6,787 nucleotides of DNA from Frankiales bacterium (GTDB taxonomy: Bacteria; Actinomycetota; Actinomycetes; Mycobacteriales; SCTD01). Below the pieces are notes generated by a model, which was not told the origin of the DNA, ran no database searches, and worked only from the letters and a program-made list of their open reading frames with translations. The DNA lies in NCBI GenBank assembly GCA_025966295.1, contig JAOPVD010000139.1, positions 1 through 6,787 on the forward strand, given 5' to 3'. How positions within the stretch are numbered: the stretch's first letter is position 1; each line of letters begins with the position of its first letter. Both the position numbers and the translations under genes were made by a program. This document shows positions 6,440-6,787 of this stretch, in pieces.

Positions 6440-6787
6440 CGGCGCCTCCAGCTCGGCGCCGAACTGCACCGCCTCGCTGCCGTCCGGCCGGGTCTGGGTG
6501 CGGCCGGTGCGCTCGAGGCCGCAGGCCTCGTAGAACGCCGGCGGGCCACTCCACGTCGTCAGCGCCCGGTAGCCCTGTGCCCACCCGGCGTCGGCCAGTC
6601 CCTCGACGAGCGCGGCGCCCAGGCCCTGCCGCTGGACGTTCGGCGCGACGAAGACCATCGACAGGTGCAGCGCCCCAGGTTCCACGTCGCCGGCACCGTC
6701 CTTCGCCCGGCCCGGCTCGCCCAGCGCCATGCCGACGACGGCGTCGCCCTCGACCGCCACCACGACCAGGCCCTCCGCCACCTTCTG
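6221..6787 (-). CDS. GNAT acetyltransferase domain fused to S4 RNA-binding domain (5' end outside window)
   Basis: The frame is open to the window edge; the GTG at 6781 is probably not the start, because the first strand and helices of a GNAT fold would be missing. The 188 visible residues contain strands VVVAVEGDAVVGMALGE, then acetyl-CoA-binding motif A, VAPNVQRQGLGAAL (47-60, RQGLGA as the Q/RxxGxG/A loop), and the FYEACGLERTG turn (85-95) that closes GNAT domains. From about residue 117 the protein becomes an S4 domain of the short YbcJ-like type: IRLGQFLKLAEIVETG, GEVEVNGEVELRRGRQL and DGDEVRA. S4 domains bind structured RNA; GNAT domains acetylate amines using acetyl-CoA. The join is in frame with no stop between. 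I know these two domains mainly as separate proteins, so the combination is unusual; the substrate cannot be told. See the internal start at 6439. Confidence 0.88.
   Translation of the reverse strand, partial: QKVAEGLVVVAVEGDAVVGMALGEPGRAKDGAGDVEPGALHLSMVFVAPNVQRQGLGAALVEGLADAGWAQGYRALTTWSGPPAFYEACGLERTGRTQTRPDGSEAVQFGAELEAPVREVAVRSDGIRLGQFLKLAEIVETGADGKQLLAGGEVEVNGEVELRRGRQLVDGDEVRARDQAVRVVLLPE
6445..6449 (-). promoter_or_regulatory. Internal Shine-Dalgarno sequence before the S4 domain
   Basis: GGAGG on the minus strand with a five-base spacer (CGCCG) to the GTG at 6437-6439. It lies exactly at the boundary between the GNAT and S4 domains. Confidence 0.45.

Noticed and set aside
1..6787. 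CRISPR array, tRNA, rRNA or riboswitch
   Set aside because: No regularly spaced repeats, cloverleaf or recognisable RNA motif was seen on either strand.

Overview
The window is very GC-rich, with almost every codon ending in G or C. It carries tandem adnA-adnB helicase-nuclease genes, which points to an actinobacterium. A family such as Geodermatophilaceae is my guess from general gene style and is not demonstrated by the sequence.

Layout, left to right. (1) Positions 2-886 (+) hold the C-terminal part of AdnA: a RecB/AddB-like PD-(D/E)XK nuclease domain with an Fe-S cysteine set. (2) Positions 883-4116 (+) hold a complete AdnB, an SF1A UvrD-like motor joined to a RecB-like nuclease, overlapping adnA by 4 bases (GTGA). 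The two subunits form the double-strand-break resection motor-nuclease used in actinobacterial recombination. (3) Positions 4178-4963 (-) hold a PhzF-family isomerase gene. It is bracketed by a perfect 17-bp inverted repeat (4135-4151 and 5182-5198), and its codon use is visibly less GC-biased than its neighbours'. This suggests an inserted cassette. (4) Positions 5242-5982 (+) hold a class I SAM-dependent methyltransferase with its own Shine-Dalgarno sequence and a possible -10 box abutting the right repeat. (5) Positions 5992-6123 (-) hold a 43-residue lysine/arginine-rich protein with a strong ribosome binding site, converging on the methyltransferase with 9 bases between stop codons. (6) Positions 6221-6787 (-) hold a GNAT acetyltransferase domain, cut by the window edge, fused in frame to an S4 RNA-binding domain. 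An internal GTG at 6439 preceded by GGAGG could also release the S4 domain as a free 72-residue protein.

The adnAB pair is a clear functional unit. The remaining genes have no obvious shared pathway, and no other phenazine genes accompany phzF. The points most worth a second look are the GNAT-S4 fusion with its internal start and the inverted-repeat-bounded phzF segment.
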